Positions 55,260 through 64,000 of a DNA stretch of 64,000 nt are shown here, in pieces (positions within the stretch are counted from its first letter, which is position 1; the number at the start of each line of letters is the position of its first letter). A model generated the notes under the pieces. It did not search any database and was not told the DNA's origin. It saw nothing but the letters and a program-made list of their open reading frames with translations. The translations under genes were made by a program, and so were the position numbers. The DNA is taken from contig NZ_JAMXKF010000006.1 of NCBI RefSeq assembly GCF_024220585.1, forward strand, positions 125,750 to 189,749, written 5' to 3'. The stretch comes from Dyadobacter diqingensis. GTDB lineage: Bacteria; Bacteroidota; Bacteroidia; Cytophagales; Spirosomataceae.

Positions 55260-56081
55260 TTATTGAATATTTTGAGGTGCTTTCCAAAAGAAAAACTCCT
55301 GCAATATTCTGGCCAGCGGCAATTCATTCAATGCTTCGATCAATACTGAGAATTGAGAAGCAGGATCACTATTTGTTATATTGTTATAATAGACAGTTGG
55401 AGAGAGCTTGATGCCTAACTTATCACTTCCCAATGCATCAACGAGTTCCTGCATAACTTCCAGCACGAAGCGGTTCCTATTTTCAATGCTGCCACCATAC
55501 TCATCAGTCCGAAGTTTTGCGCTTTCTGATAAAAATTGGTTAGGTAAATATCCGAATGCTGCATGCAGTTCAACGCCATCAAAACCGGCTTCGATCGCAT
55601 TTCTGGCCGCCTGGCCATAATCCTTTACGATCTGTTTGATCTCCTGTACGGTTAATTCCAGAGGTATTTCATAATCTTTCATTCCTTGGGAGGTGAAATG
55701 CTGCTGCCCTTTGATCCCAATCGCCGACGGTGCTACCGGAAGTTTCCCTCTGCGGTCAACTGAATGCCCTACCCGGCCGGTGTGCCAAAGCTGTGCATAG
55801 ATCACCCCTCCCTGGTCATGCACCGATTTTGTCACTTTCTTCCAGGCATCAATTTGCTCATTGCTGTAAAGGCCTGGTGTCAGCGGACTCCCCAGCGCCT
55901 GTTAGGTGATATTGATTGCCTCTGTTATCAGAAGCCCTGCGCTTGCTCGCTGGGTGTAATATAAAGTCGTCAGATCTGACACGACCCCTTCAATGTCAGC
56001 ACGACTGCGTGTCAATGGTGCCATGGCAATTGCGTTCTTTAGTGTTTCTTTTCCCAGTATTACATTTTCCAGTAATTTCAT
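55260..56081 (-). pseudogene. Old yellow enzyme-type alkene reductase, nonsense and 3' truncation
   Basis: The frame starts at ATG 56081 (MKLLENVILGKETLKNAIAM, then APLTRSRADIEG) and reads as a normal OYE up to codon 60, which is TAA (55902-55904). After it the frame goes on as QALGSPLTPGLYSNEQIDAW, AQLWHTGRVGHSVDR, GFDGVELHAAFGYLPNQFL and DEYGGSIENRNRF. The protein then ends near residue 273 with unrelated residues, about 80 short of the family length. The truncation point faces the integrase gene, so the 3' end was probably lost in an integration. An intact relative is at 58040-59083. Confidence 0.75.
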
Positions 56082-56123
56082 TGTCTCTTAAATTATTTAT
56101 ATCTGTAAATTGTACTGTTTGAA

Positions 56124-57059
56124 TCAGGAAAATATATTTTCCTGGATCAGTCCCCGGTCAAGGCAATATTGTCTCACACTTTCTTCAACCGTTGGCAGCT
56201 CTTTGAAAAGCTCTTTTTGCAGCTGTGGATTTTTACTTATGTACACACCCGTATCAATCCATTTGATCATTTGATACATATCATCAATGCCATCATTAAA
56301 CTTCGCTATAACTGGCAAGATGTATTTCAGGGCGAATGGAGGGATAACCGGCTTGACCTCGATTGGTTTTTTCAGAACGCTTGCAAACGCCGCTGCCAGT
56401 GTCTTGTCATTCACCGGCTTGTCCCAGCCAATATCTACTGAAGTATTCAGCTCGCTATCAGCCAAAACAACCGCTGCCATGGCAGCATACTTGGCAAGTT
56501 GTGCTGTATAAATAATCCCGTAAGTTCCCGTCAGAAATGTAGGCAGTATTCCCTTCGTGATTTTCTTGATTATGTAATCCGGCGTCTGATCCAGGAACGC
56601 ACCCGGCCTCAGGGCAATGAAGGGTTGCTTTTTCTCTTTTAAATATTTCTCGATCAGATATTTATTATAAAAGTGGGGCACTGATTTGGCTTTGTCAGAT
56701 TCAAGAATCGAGATCAGTATAAACCTGGGAATTCCTGCCGCTTTGGTAGCGTCCACAAGGTTCTGATATCCAATTGTATCGGTTACAGGACTGTCGCCCT
56801 TTGTTCTTTTCGTGTATCCGGCTGCACTTGCTACGATTGCATCAAATCCATAGGCGGGCGATAAGGCCTCACTTAAAGAAGTTGCATCCATCATATCACC
56901 CACAACAAAGTTTTTGACACCCATTTCCAAAAGCTTACTTCTATCACTGCTTGCCCTGACCATCGCAGTGACCTCCGCCCCGAGCTTAAGTAGTTCAAAG
57001 GCAATTTTATTTCCAAGGTATCCGGTCGCACCAGCTACCAGCACTTTCTTTTTGTTCAT
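56124..57059 (-). CDS. NAD(P)H-binding NmrA/SDR-like protein
   Basis: The 311-aa protein has an N-terminal Rossmann dinucleotide motif, KKVLVAGATGYLGNKIAFEL (GxTGxLG), and the atypical short-chain dehydrogenase pattern with GYQNLVDATKAAGIPRFILI and YLIEKYLKE. The family includes NmrA-like redox sensors and nucleoside-diphosphate-sugar epimerase relatives. It is the last gene of a leftward operon with the quinone-type oxidoreductase (27 nt upstream) and the intact alkene reductase. Confidence 0.85.
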   Translation of the reverse strand: MNKKKVLVAGATGYLGNKIAFELLKLGAEVTAMVRASSDRSKLLEMGVKNFVVGDMMDATSLSEALSPAYGFDAIVASAAGYTKRTKGDSPVTDTIGYQNLVDATKAAGIPRFILISILESDKAKSVPHFYNKYLIEKYLKEKKQPFIALRPGAFLDQTPDYIIKKITKGILPTFLTGTYGIIYTAQLAKYAAMAAVVLADSELNTSVDIGWDKPVNDKTLAAAFASVLKKPIEVKPVIPPFALKYILPVIAKFNDGIDDMYQMIKWIDTGVYISKNPQLQKELFKELPTVEESVRQYCLDRGLIQENIFS

Positions 57060-57086
57060 TTCTTTGTTTTTTAAATAATGATATTA

Positions 57087-58010
57087 TTAATCAACTGTAA
57101 GGATCACCTTACCATTTACGCCGCCAGCCGTTAGAAAATCCTGGGCTTTGGCGGCTTCACCAAGCTTGAATATTTTGGAGACCACAGATTTGAATTTTCC
57201 AGTTTTTATCAATTCTAAGCCATTCTGCAAGGTTTTCGCTGAGATGTCCGAAACCACAAAACCGGCTTTTACCTTGTATTGTTCTGCCAGCTGCTGTGAT
57301 GGCGGTACGACAATACTCAATAGTTTTCCGCCAGGTTTTAACACCCGAAAAAGCTTTTCCTGTGCTTGGCCACCCGCGGTGTCAGCCACAAGATCAACAT
57401 CGTTAAACAAACCGGCTATATCCTGTGATTTATAGTCAATTACCTGATCGGCTCCAAGATTTTTTGCCAGTTCAAGGCCTTTTCCGGATGCAGTGGCAAT
57501 AACGTACGCCCCGGCAGCTTTGGCTAGTTGCACCATCGCCCCTCCGGCTGCACCGGCTCCACCTTGAATTAATACTTTTTGCCCCTTTTCAAGTTGGCCG
57601 ACTGTGAAAAGCACCGACTGTGCAGTTCCGATATTGATGCCAATGGATGCTGCCTGTTCAAAGGATAGCCCCTGCGGCTTGGGCAGCACAAAGTCTTCGT
57701 CTACTATCACATACTCAGCATAACCGTTTGTCTTGGTGAGGGCAATGACCTGATCCCCCACTTGAAATTTTGATACACCATTTCCAATGGCGACAATTAT
57801 TCCTGCCGTCTCGCCGCCTGGTATAAAGGGCATTTCAACCGGGCGGGCTTCCTTCATAAAACCCATCCGGATTTTTATGTCGATCGGATTTACGCCTGCT
57901 GCCTTCACCTGGATCAAGACATCATTTTCTTTCTGGATTGACGGAATTGAAATTTCAACCTCTTCGATCACATCTGAACTTCCATAAGTTCTGTATTGAA
58001 TTGCTTTCAT
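57087..58010 (-). CDS. NADP-dependent oxidoreductase, quinone reductase-like MDR family
   Basis: The 307-aa enzyme is a medium-chain dehydrogenase/reductase without the structural zinc site. Signs are MKAIQYRTYGSSDVIEEVEI, VKAAGVNPIDIKIRMG, PFIPGGETAGIIVAIG, and the NADPH-binding KVLIQGGAGAAGGAMVQLAK. Such enzymes reduce quinones or enones, in line with the neighbouring ene-reductase and AraC regulator. Spacing to neighbours is 29 nt (upstream) and 27 nt (downstream), consistent with one transcript. Confidence 0.88.
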   Translation of the reverse strand: MKAIQYRTYGSSDVIEEVEISIPSIQKENDVLIQVKAAGVNPIDIKIRMGFMKEARPVEMPFIPGGETAGIIVAIGNGVSKFQVGDQVIALTKTNGYAEYVIVDEDFVLPKPQGLSFEQAASIGINIGTAQSVLFTVGQLEKGQKVLIQGGAGAAGGAMVQLAKAAGAYVIATASGKGLELAKNLGADQVIDYKSQDIAGLFNDVDLVADTAGGQAQEKLFRVLKPGGKLLSIVVPPSQQLAEQYKVKAGFVVSDISAKTLQNGLELIKTGKFKSVVSKIFKLGEAAKAQDFLTAGGVNGKVILTVD

Positions 58011-58039
58011 TATTTTAAAGTATTAAATGGATAAACATT

Positions 58040-59083
58040 CTAACATTGATGCTTAGGAGCATGCAATGGGCAACAATCAATATCATTATGCGGGACGCTT
58101 TTCCCTGTACGGCCGACAAAATCAGGATTAGCAAGGAATCCGCGCCCGAAGGAAACCAGGTCAGCCAGGCCCTCTTGCAGCGTTTGTTCCGCTGTCTGCG
58201 GGGTCAGGCCATTACAGAATATAATGGTGTTGTTAAATACTGAACGAATTGCCTTATACGTCTTCCGTGGAATTTCCGGATTGGTTGAAAGATGAATATA
58301 GGCGATCCCGAATTTGTTAAATTCACTAGCCAAATAGACATAAGTTTGATGGACTTGATCAGTACAGTACGCTCTTTGGTCGCACAATTGAGAAAATGGC
58401 GAAAGACGAACCCCAATTTTTTCCGGGCCAATAGCTGCCCCAATCGCTTTGGTCATCTCCACAATCAGTCGGCTTCTGTTTATCAGGTTTCCTCCATATT
58501 TGTCCGTTCTGTTATTTACATTCGGGTTTAAGAATTGTTCCAGCAAATAACCATTAGCACCATGCAGTTCCACGCCATCAAAACCGGCCAGAACTGCATT
58601 TCCTGATGCCTTTACAAAATCTGTAATCACGCAGGTTATACCTTCCTGACTAAGGGATACCGGAACAGCGTGCGGCTGCATACCATATGAATCTGTAAAA
58701 ATTTCGCCGGCTGCCTTGATATTTGAAGGACCTACCGGCTGTACCCCGTCAGGTATGTTGGCCACGTGGGCGATGCGGCCTGTGTGCCTTAGCTGCACGA
58801 ATATTTTAGATCCCTTTTGATGCACAGCATCTGTCACCTTCTTCCATGCTTGGACCTGCTTATCACAATAGATTCCGGGGATTCGTGGATAACCTAATCC
58901 TTCCGAACTTGGCGAGGTTCCTTCTGTAACAATCAATCCTGCGCCAGCGCGCTGTGCGTAATAGTTTGCCATCAGCATATTAGGAAGATTTCCAATAGCC
59001 CTGCTACGGGTGATTGGCGCCATCACCAAATGATTTTTTAACTTTAAGAAGCCTTTCTCATAAGGCGTGAATAACTTCTTCAT
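58040..59083 (-). CDS. Alkene reductase (old yellow enzyme family)
   Basis: From ATG 59083 (MKKLFTPYEKGFLKLKNHLV, then MAPITRSRA) the enzyme has 347 aa, the normal OYE length. FMN and substrate motifs are seen: FVQLRHTGRIAHVAN, GFDGVELHGANGYLLEQFL, DKYGGNLINRSRL and GLADLVSFGRGFLANPDF. The family reduces activated C=C bonds with NADPH. The substrate pair His/Asn appears as HGAN. It is the first gene after the AraC regulator (120 nt), followed by the MDR and NmrA-type genes; the set looks like an electrophile or quinone response operon. Confidence 0.9.
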   Translation of the reverse strand: MKKLFTPYEKGFLKLKNHLVMAPITRSRAIGNLPNMLMANYYAQRAGAGLIVTEGTSPSSEGLGYPRIPGIYCDKQVQAWKKVTDAVHQKGSKIFVQLRHTGRIAHVANIPDGVQPVGPSNIKAAGEIFTDSYGMQPHAVPVSLSQEGITCVITDFVKASGNAVLAGFDGVELHGANGYLLEQFLNPNVNNRTDKYGGNLINRSRLIVEMTKAIGAAIGPEKIGVRLSPFSQLCDQRAYCTDQVHQTYVYLASEFNKFGIAYIHLSTNPEIPRKTYKAIRSVFNNTIIFCNGLTPQTAEQTLQEGLADLVSFGRGFLANPDFVGRTGKSVPHNDIDCCPLHAPKHQC

Positions 59084-59202
59084 TTTGTTCCTGCTTAATT
59101 GCATAACAAATGTAGAAGTTAACCAATGGGTAAAATAACCGAAATAGGCACAATAATAGTCCTATCCGGCAGGCATTTTTAAATTAAGAATGCAAAGAAT
59201 AT

Positions 59203-60186
59203 TTATAAAGTGTAAGAGAACTTCTTTGGGGTAAGGCCATACTGTTTTTCAAATAGTCTGCTAAAATGGCTTAGGTTTGAAAATCCCAGCTCATAGCCAA
59301 CCTCAGAAACGGAATGTTTGGCTTGTTTCAACAGAAAAGCCGCTTCTTCCATTCTGGCTTTCTGGTAGTAATTGTAGATTGAATCTCCAAATGTCTGCTT
59401 AAAGAGCTGTTTAAGTTTCGTCTCGCTCATGGAAGCGATGACAGCTAATTCACTTAAAACGGGCGGGCTGCTAAGATCAATTAATATTTCATTGCGAATG
59501 ACCAGAAGCTTTTCTGCATCGTTGCTATTGATATTTCTAAAAGTAGTGTTTTCCCTGAGTGACAGCTTACTAAAAAGCAGATACATCAATTCCTGCACCT
59601 TGATTTGTACATAGAAATTATTCAGGGAGTTATTCATGTCGACGGATACAATATTTTTAAGCAGCAACTGCATTTCAGGATCCAGATTTTCAAAAAAGAG
59701 AAAGGAAGCATTTTCCGCTGTGATGGTCTTTAATGTAATATTCGGCTTTTCAATAGACAGCACCGATCGCAATCTGTCGGCCGTAATCCCAACAACCACG
59801 TATTGAATATTGCTACCAGCAGGAAAGCGGATTTCCGTGCTCAGATCATTTGTTGACAAAAGTATCGAAGAATCGTTTTTTTGTGAGAATGGTATATTTT
59901 CCTCGTTGTTGTATCTGACTTCAAAATCTTCCTTATTACTGTAAAAGAAAATAGTACGCACATTGTTGGAAGTTGCAGCCGGATTGCGCCTGATAATCAG
60001 ATCTTCTTTCAGTGTATAACGGTGGATTGTCAATTTAAAATCTTCGCCAAACCCGACTTTACGTACATAGCCTTCTCCCATCTGTTTTGGGATCTCCAGG
60101 AAATTATCTCTTATAGGGACATTAATTTGTTGTGAAAACCGGGTGATAAAATCAAAACCCGGTGAAGCGGTAAATTCCAAGATCAT
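59203..60186 (-). CDS. AraC-family transcriptional regulator
   Basis: The 327-aa protein has an N-terminal sensing part (residues 1-220, unassigned) and a C-terminal double HTH: VLSELAVIASMSETKLKQLF, then YQKARMEEAAFLLKQAKHSV and SEVGYELGFSNLSHFSRLFE. The location immediately upstream of the oxidoreductase operon on the same strand suggests it controls those genes; it may be cotranscribed or have its own promoter. No operator is evident in the 120-nt gap. Confidence 0.88.
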   Translation of the reverse strand: MILEFTASPGFDFITRFSQQINVPIRDNFLEIPKQMGEGYVRKVGFGEDFKLTIHRYTLKEDLIIRRNPAATSNNVRTIFFYSNKEDFEVRYNNEENIPFSQKNDSSILLSTNDLSTEIRFPAGSNIQYVVVGITADRLRSVLSIEKPNITLKTITAENASFLFFENLDPEMQLLLKNIVSVDMNNSLNNFYVQIKVQELMYLLFSKLSLRENTTFRNINSNDAEKLLVIRNEILIDLSSPPVLSELAVIASMSETKLKQLFKQTFGDSIYNYYQKARMEEAAFLLKQAKHSVSEVGYELGFSNLSHFSRLFEKQYGLTPKKFSYTL

Positions 60187-60646
60187 GACAAGAAATGACT
60201 GGTTAACACATCTAAGGTGAAGTAATTTTTTGAAATTTAAATTATTTTTTTCAATATCATCTCAGTTAGAGTCTCCAATTGTTTCATCATCCATCTTGTA
60301 AGCTTCCCATAATTAGGGCGTTGAAATTTTAGACCAAAATACCATCAAGCTAAATACACACTCATAGCCAGATAAACTCATTCCTTACAAAAGGTCTGGA
60401 TTTCCCAAGATTTGCTGAGCGCGCGCGCCAATAGAACCTCCATATTTTCAAATATGTCCCTAGCTGCCCAACTTATCATGACTCTAAGCGGGTTTTTAAA
60501 TTGATTTTTCACACAACTCTCTGATTCTAATGTCTTTGATGAAATGACTGTGAATTCCGGCATACAATAAATACCTAGAAATCCGAGTAGATGTAGAAGT
60601 TTTTCGATAAAATTGCACATAGAATCTAATCCAATCCAATTTTTTA
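60187..60646. other. Divergent gap before the sensor kinase gene, no gene seen
   Basis: About 460 nt upstream of both the AraC regulator and the kinase gene. No copy of the 3.4-13.2 kb palindrome or in-register promoter element is present. Confidence 0.3.
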
Positions 60647-63600
60647 ATGTTCCCTTTCTGCTTCGAACTATTCTGGCCCCCAACTACATCGTTTAACAGT
60701 ACACGCATTTGGATAGCTCAGGGTTACAAAAATTGCACAACCAGGTCTGGCTGTTTTTTTGAAGCAGGCATTCAAGCGCTAAGCCATAGTCATCTTTCTA
60801 CATTAATCTTAACCTTCGTAATTTTTGTAAACAACGTGCAGGTGTGCGTTGGACAAGAAAAAACTGACTACTCTATCCCAGGTTACCACGTAAGACACTA
60901 TACAGACGAAAACGGACTACCACAAAACAGTGTCAAATCTGTCACCCGAGACTCGCGCGGGAATATTTGGCTTGCTACCGAGAGGGGTCTCGTTCGGTTC
61001 GATGGAAATCGTTTTGTAAAATTTAATACTTTCGGAGATTCTTATTCTGACCGAAATATCTCCGGATTTTATCTGGATCCAGAAACTAAACGGGGTGATT
61101 TTCTTGCAATGACTCACAACAAAGTTTGGATCCGGATTGTGAAAGGTAAAGCAATTGTTGATACATCTTTGAAAGGTTACCCATTACACAGGTCCGTAAA
61201 TGTCGGAAATGTACGTGATCCAATTTTGATTGAGGCACTTCCGGACCTTAATGAAAAAGCACTTTCACACTATCATTATAATCTTGTGGCAGTATACCCA
61301 AGACCGAATGCACGACATTTTGCTTATGATGAACAGAACATCGGTTACTATGTAAATAATAAATTAAAAAAACTCACTCCTTTTCCAGGCAAAAGCTTTT
61401 TTAATTTCTTCCCTATAGGTGATAATCTCTATTATCTGGACGAAAATCTAAAATTGACCTGCTTTTCGGGTCAGGGGGCAGAGACTAATCCGCGTGAGTC
61501 AATGCTGAGTCGATTTATTCCAGCTCATTCTGACCACAAGTCGAAGAGTGGTCAACAGATTTTTTGGAACAATATTTCCAACCAAGCCTTTATTTTGATG
61601 GACAAGTCTCTTTACTTTTTGCGTCCTGGCAAAGACGGAACGCTGACAACCGATTTGGTAATGGAGGGGTTCGATTTCCAAGGTAACGATATTAAAACGA
61701 TCTATTTTGACGGGGAGACAAACCGCTTGTTTTTGGGGAGCCAACTCTACGGTCTGTTTATCGTTACGAAAAAACCATTTCGCGCAGTCACTGTACCATC
61801 AGCCACGCCAGACAACGTATACTACGGCCAGGTTTTGCTTAATAACAAAAATATTCTCACCACGAAAGGTTATGTTTTTTCACTGGACAATGCAACTCTT
61901 GGTGCAATATCACGGCATCTGGGTTTAATGGCAAAAACCGTTGATTGGGATCAGTATAGTATTATTAAAGACCGTAAAGGTTATATATGGTGCAAGCGTA
62001 GAGAAAAATTATTCCGGTTCGATACCTATGGTAAGCGCCTGATTTCGACATGGACCATTAACGATGAAATAAAGCAACTATACGAGGGTTATGATGGCAG
62101 AATCTGGATCGGCACTAGTACACTTGGTCTTTATTACATGGATCCCTCAGAATCTGACGCACACCCACGTGTCTTTGCGGGGAAACCCTTGCTTAATATT
62201 TCATGGATTCAGCATCAAACCGACAACATGCTCTGGATAGGGACCGGCAAGGGGCTTTACAGAATCGATTTGAGCACCAAAAAGACATCTTACATCAAAG
62301 GTCTTGCCAATATGTATATTCGTAGCCTTCTAATACCGGAAGGCCGAAACGAAATATGGATTACCACTTACACCAACGGTGTATTTCTTTTAAAAAATGG
62401 TAAGCTAAGCGCGCTCCCTCTGGACAAAGAACAATACCTTGCCAATGCCCATTGTATTTTAGAGGATAAAAAGGGGTTCTTCTGGATAACAACCAATAAA
62501 GGATTATTTCAGGTCACACGCAGCGATCTGTTAAGCTACGCGGACAAACCCTTTGAGTTGTATTATCACTATTATTCAAAAATCGCAGGTTTTAACACCA
62601 ACGAATTCAACGGAGGTTGCCAGCCGTGTGCTGTCAGGATTCAGGATGGCCTGGTGTCGCTGCCCTCAATGAACGGTCTGGTATGGTTTGTCCCCGAAAA
62701 GATCAGGCCAGAGTTGCCCAACCGGGAAATCTTCATCGAAGACCTGACCGTTGACAATGTAGGTGTAGAATTTAATTCAAACACAATTACCCTTACCTCC
62801 AAAGCCTCAGAGGTAGCCCTGAAAGTAACTACACCCTATTTCGGAGATCCCTACAATCTGAGAATGTCTTACAGGATTCTCAAAGACGGAGAACCACTAA
62901 TGGATTGGAAAGTTTTGAATAACGAAATCATGGCGATATCGACACCGCCACTAGAAGCTGGAAACTATACGCTAAGTATTCGTAAGCTCCGTGGATTTGG
63001 ACTGCACAATTATCAGTATAAGAATCTGCATATAAATGTAAAAAAGCAATGGTACGAAACATGGTGGTTCAGAGGTATACTTGTAGCAGCGGTTCTGCTG
63101 ATTTTCTATGGTATATTAAAACAACGGGTCAAAAAGATCTCGAAACAAAACCTGATCCTCGAAGCCAAAGTTAACGAGCGAACCCAACACCTGGAAGAAG
63201 CACTTCGTGTGCTGAACGCCTCGGGGAAGGAACTCGAACAACGGGGAAGAACACAAATACGAATGATTGCGTCTGTCACTCACGACGTACGCAATCCCGT
63301 CAGGCATATGACTAAGGCACTACGGTATGTTCAGGACCTTATCGAAAAGAATCAGTTGGAAGCTGCGATAGGTGCTGTTAAAAAGATAGAGCAAAACAGC
63401 GACAGGATCTATCATCTCGTAGACAATATGATCAGTTTTATCAAACCGGAGGTTTACAGAACAAATTCCGATTTCAAAAGAGCAAACCTGTCTGCGCTGG
63501 TCAGTGAAAGAATCCAGATCTTCAAAGAGATGAATGGCGCTATGATCAATTTGAAAATCTCCCCCGAACATTTTGTAAATACTGACCCGACGCTTTTGAG

Positions 63601-63913
63601 TGTAGTGATCCATAACCTGGTCGATAATGCAATCAAAGCAAAAAAAGGAAATCGAATCGAAATCAGTACTGAAAGCACAGATGAAGACCTGCACCTGATT
63701 TTTTCAGACGAAGGTCCGGGTATGCCAAGGGAGCTTTTAGGCTGGCTCAACACAACCTCGTCCGATGAGAATACAAGCTTACCGGCAAGTTATGAAGGCC
63801 TCGGCCTGTTGATGGTAAAAGAAATTACAAAAATACTTAAGATAGCCGTATATGCGGAAAACAACCCGGGAGCCAGGATCAGTCTGAAATTTATACTTGA
63901 TGCCAGCAATTAA
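60647..63913 (+). CDS. Propeller-type sensor histidine kinase of the THDVRNP type
   Basis: The frame opens at ATG 60647 and gives 1088 aa, but the first ~45 residues do not look like an N-terminus; a signal segment HLSTLILTFVIFVNN is at 47-70 and the mature part starts near VGQEKTDYSIPGYHVRHYTD. The true start is unsettled, perhaps a non-ATG codon. The rest has Reg_prop repeats (GNIWLATERGLVRFDG), a Y_Y_Y domain, a membrane helix (WWFRGILVAAVLLIFYGILK), the phospho-acceptor His (codon 63281-63283, ASVTHDVRNPVRHM) and HATPase with N box HNLVDNAIKAKKG and G1 box DEGPG. It is a paralogue of the kinase at 9889. It abuts a response regulator gene (0 nt gap), its partner. Confidence 0.88.
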   Translation: MFPFCFELFWPPTTSFNSTRIWIAQGYKNCTTRSGCFFEAGIQALSHSHLSTLILTFVIFVNNVQVCVGQEKTDYSIPGYHVRHYTDENGLPQNSVKSVTRDSRGNIWLATERGLVRFDGNRFVKFNTFGDSYSDRNISGFYLDPETKRGDFLAMTHNKVWIRIVKGKAIVDTSLKGYPLHRSVNVGNVRDPILIEALPDLNEKALSHYHYNLVAVYPRPNARHFAYDEQNIGYYVNNKLKKLTPFPGKSFFNFFPIGDNLYYLDENLKLTCFSGQGAETNPRESMLSRFIPAHSDHKSKSGQQIFWNNISNQAFILMDKSLYFLRPGKDGTLTTDLVMEGFDFQGNDIKTIYFDGETNRLFLGSQLYGLFIVTKKPFRAVTVPSATPDNVYYGQVLLNNKNILTTKGYVFSLDNATLGAISRHLGLMAKTVDWDQYSIIKDRKGYIWCKRREKLFRFDTYGKRLISTWTINDEIKQLYEGYDGRIWIGTSTLGLYYMDPSESDAHPRVFAGKPLLNISWIQHQTDNMLWIGTGKGLYRIDLSTKKTSYIKGLANMYIRSLLIPEGRNEIWITTYTNGVFLLKNGKLSALPLDKEQYLANAHCILEDKKGFFWITTNKGLFQVTRSDLLSYADKPFELYYHYYSKIAGFNTNEFNGGCQPCAVRIQDGLVSLPSMNGLVWFVPEKIRPELPNREIFIEDLTVDNVGVEFNSNTITLTSKASEVALKVTTPYFGDPYNLRMSYRILKDGEPLMDWKVLNNEIMAISTPPLEAGNYTLSIRKLRGFGLHNYQYKNLHINVKKQWYETWWFRGILVAAVLLIFYGILKQRVKKISKQNLILEAKVNERTQHLEEALRVLNASGKELEQRGRTQIRMIASVTHDVRNPVRHMTKALRYVQDLIEKNQLEAAIGAVKKIEQNSDRIYHLVDNMISFIKPEVYRTNSDFKRANLSALVSERIQIFKEMNGAMINLKISPEHFVNTDPTLLSVVIHNLVDNAIKAKKGNRIEISTESTDEDLHLIFSDEGPGMPRELLGWLNTTSSDENTSLPASYEGLGLLMVKEITKILKIAVYAENNPGARISLKFILDASN

Positions 63914-64000
63914 ATGAGGATTATTATTGCAGATTCACCTTTGATTGATCGGTACACTGATCTACTTTTCTTATCAGGTCTACGATATTTTCAACCCCGA
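63914..64000 (+). CDS. Response regulator, N-terminal fragment (runs off the window)
   Basis: ATG 63914 directly follows the kinase stop codon. The 29 visible residues begin MRIIIADSPLIDRYTDLLFL, a receiver-domain opening with the acid D7. The class of output domain is outside the window; other kinases of this type here sit near LuxR-type regulators. Translational coupling with the kinase is likely. Confidence 0.7.
   Translation, partial: MRIIIADSPLIDRYTDLLFLSGLRYFQPR

Noticed and set aside
1..64000. tRNA, rRNA, riboswitch or CRISPR features
   Set aside because: Reading both strands I found no cloverleaf, rRNA-like segment or regularly spaced direct repeats that I could support.

Overview
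The window looks like a chromosome segment from a Bacteroidota bacterium of the Cytophagales, probably a Dyadobacter/Spirosoma-like organism (inference). Supporting signs are secreted proteins with type IX secretion (T9SS) C-terminal domains, SusR-type hybrid two-component regulators, GloVer-repeat proteins, Bacteroidota-type tyrosine integrase, and promoters of the TAnnTTTG type. I see no rRNA, tRNA or CRISPR array.

Layout. 1-2.7 kb: three leftward secreted-protein genes, the last cut by the window edge. 2.7-14.2 kb: a sparse, regulator-rich region with an ECF sigma factor, two LuxR-type response regulators, two sensor kinases of an unusual 'THDxQSP' type (one with a frameshifted signal sequence) and a small secreted protein. 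Its long gaps carry seven copies of one palindrome, ATTAGAAATATTTCTAAT; six sit 42-44 nt from a TAnnTTTG promoter element. 14.3-17.0 kb: S41 peptidase and serine hydrolase. 17.4-18.5 kb: two decayed genes. 18.9-29.8 kb: a large hybrid two-component regulator divergent from a three-gene locus of two GloVer proteins and a T9SS protein. 30-35.1 kb: two LuxR regulators lacking the phospho-Asp (one frameshifted), a lipoprotein, a flavoenzyme gene behind a 40-bp palindromic operator, and broken ArsR and AHSA1 genes. 35.4-43.8 kb: FG-GAP T9SS protein, two SGNH esterases and an LRR lipoprotein. 43.8-45.5 kb: a dead ISL3-family insertion sequence. 45.7-53.5 kb: T9SS protein, lipoprotein, di-haem peroxidase, lipocalin-like protein and a hybrid histidine kinase. 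53.8-56.1 kb: integrase beside a broken ene-reductase gene. 56.1-60.2 kb: oxidoreductase operon with an AraC regulator. 60.6-64 kb: sensor kinase and the start of its response regulator.

The most interesting candidate system is the palindrome-driven set between 3.4 and 13.3 kb. The promoters it marks lead to one response regulator gene, one secreted-protein gene, and at least four stretches without meaningful ORFs. One of those ends at an intrinsic terminator in the right orientation and spacing for a transcript of about 485 nt. I read this as a locally acting regulon that includes previously unannotated non-coding RNAs; the DNA-binding regulator is unknown.

Several genes need a one-base change to restore a family-like reading frame. 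Both insertions and deletions are needed, so real decay is likely in part, but base-calling errors at homopolymers cannot be excluded from this sequence alone.
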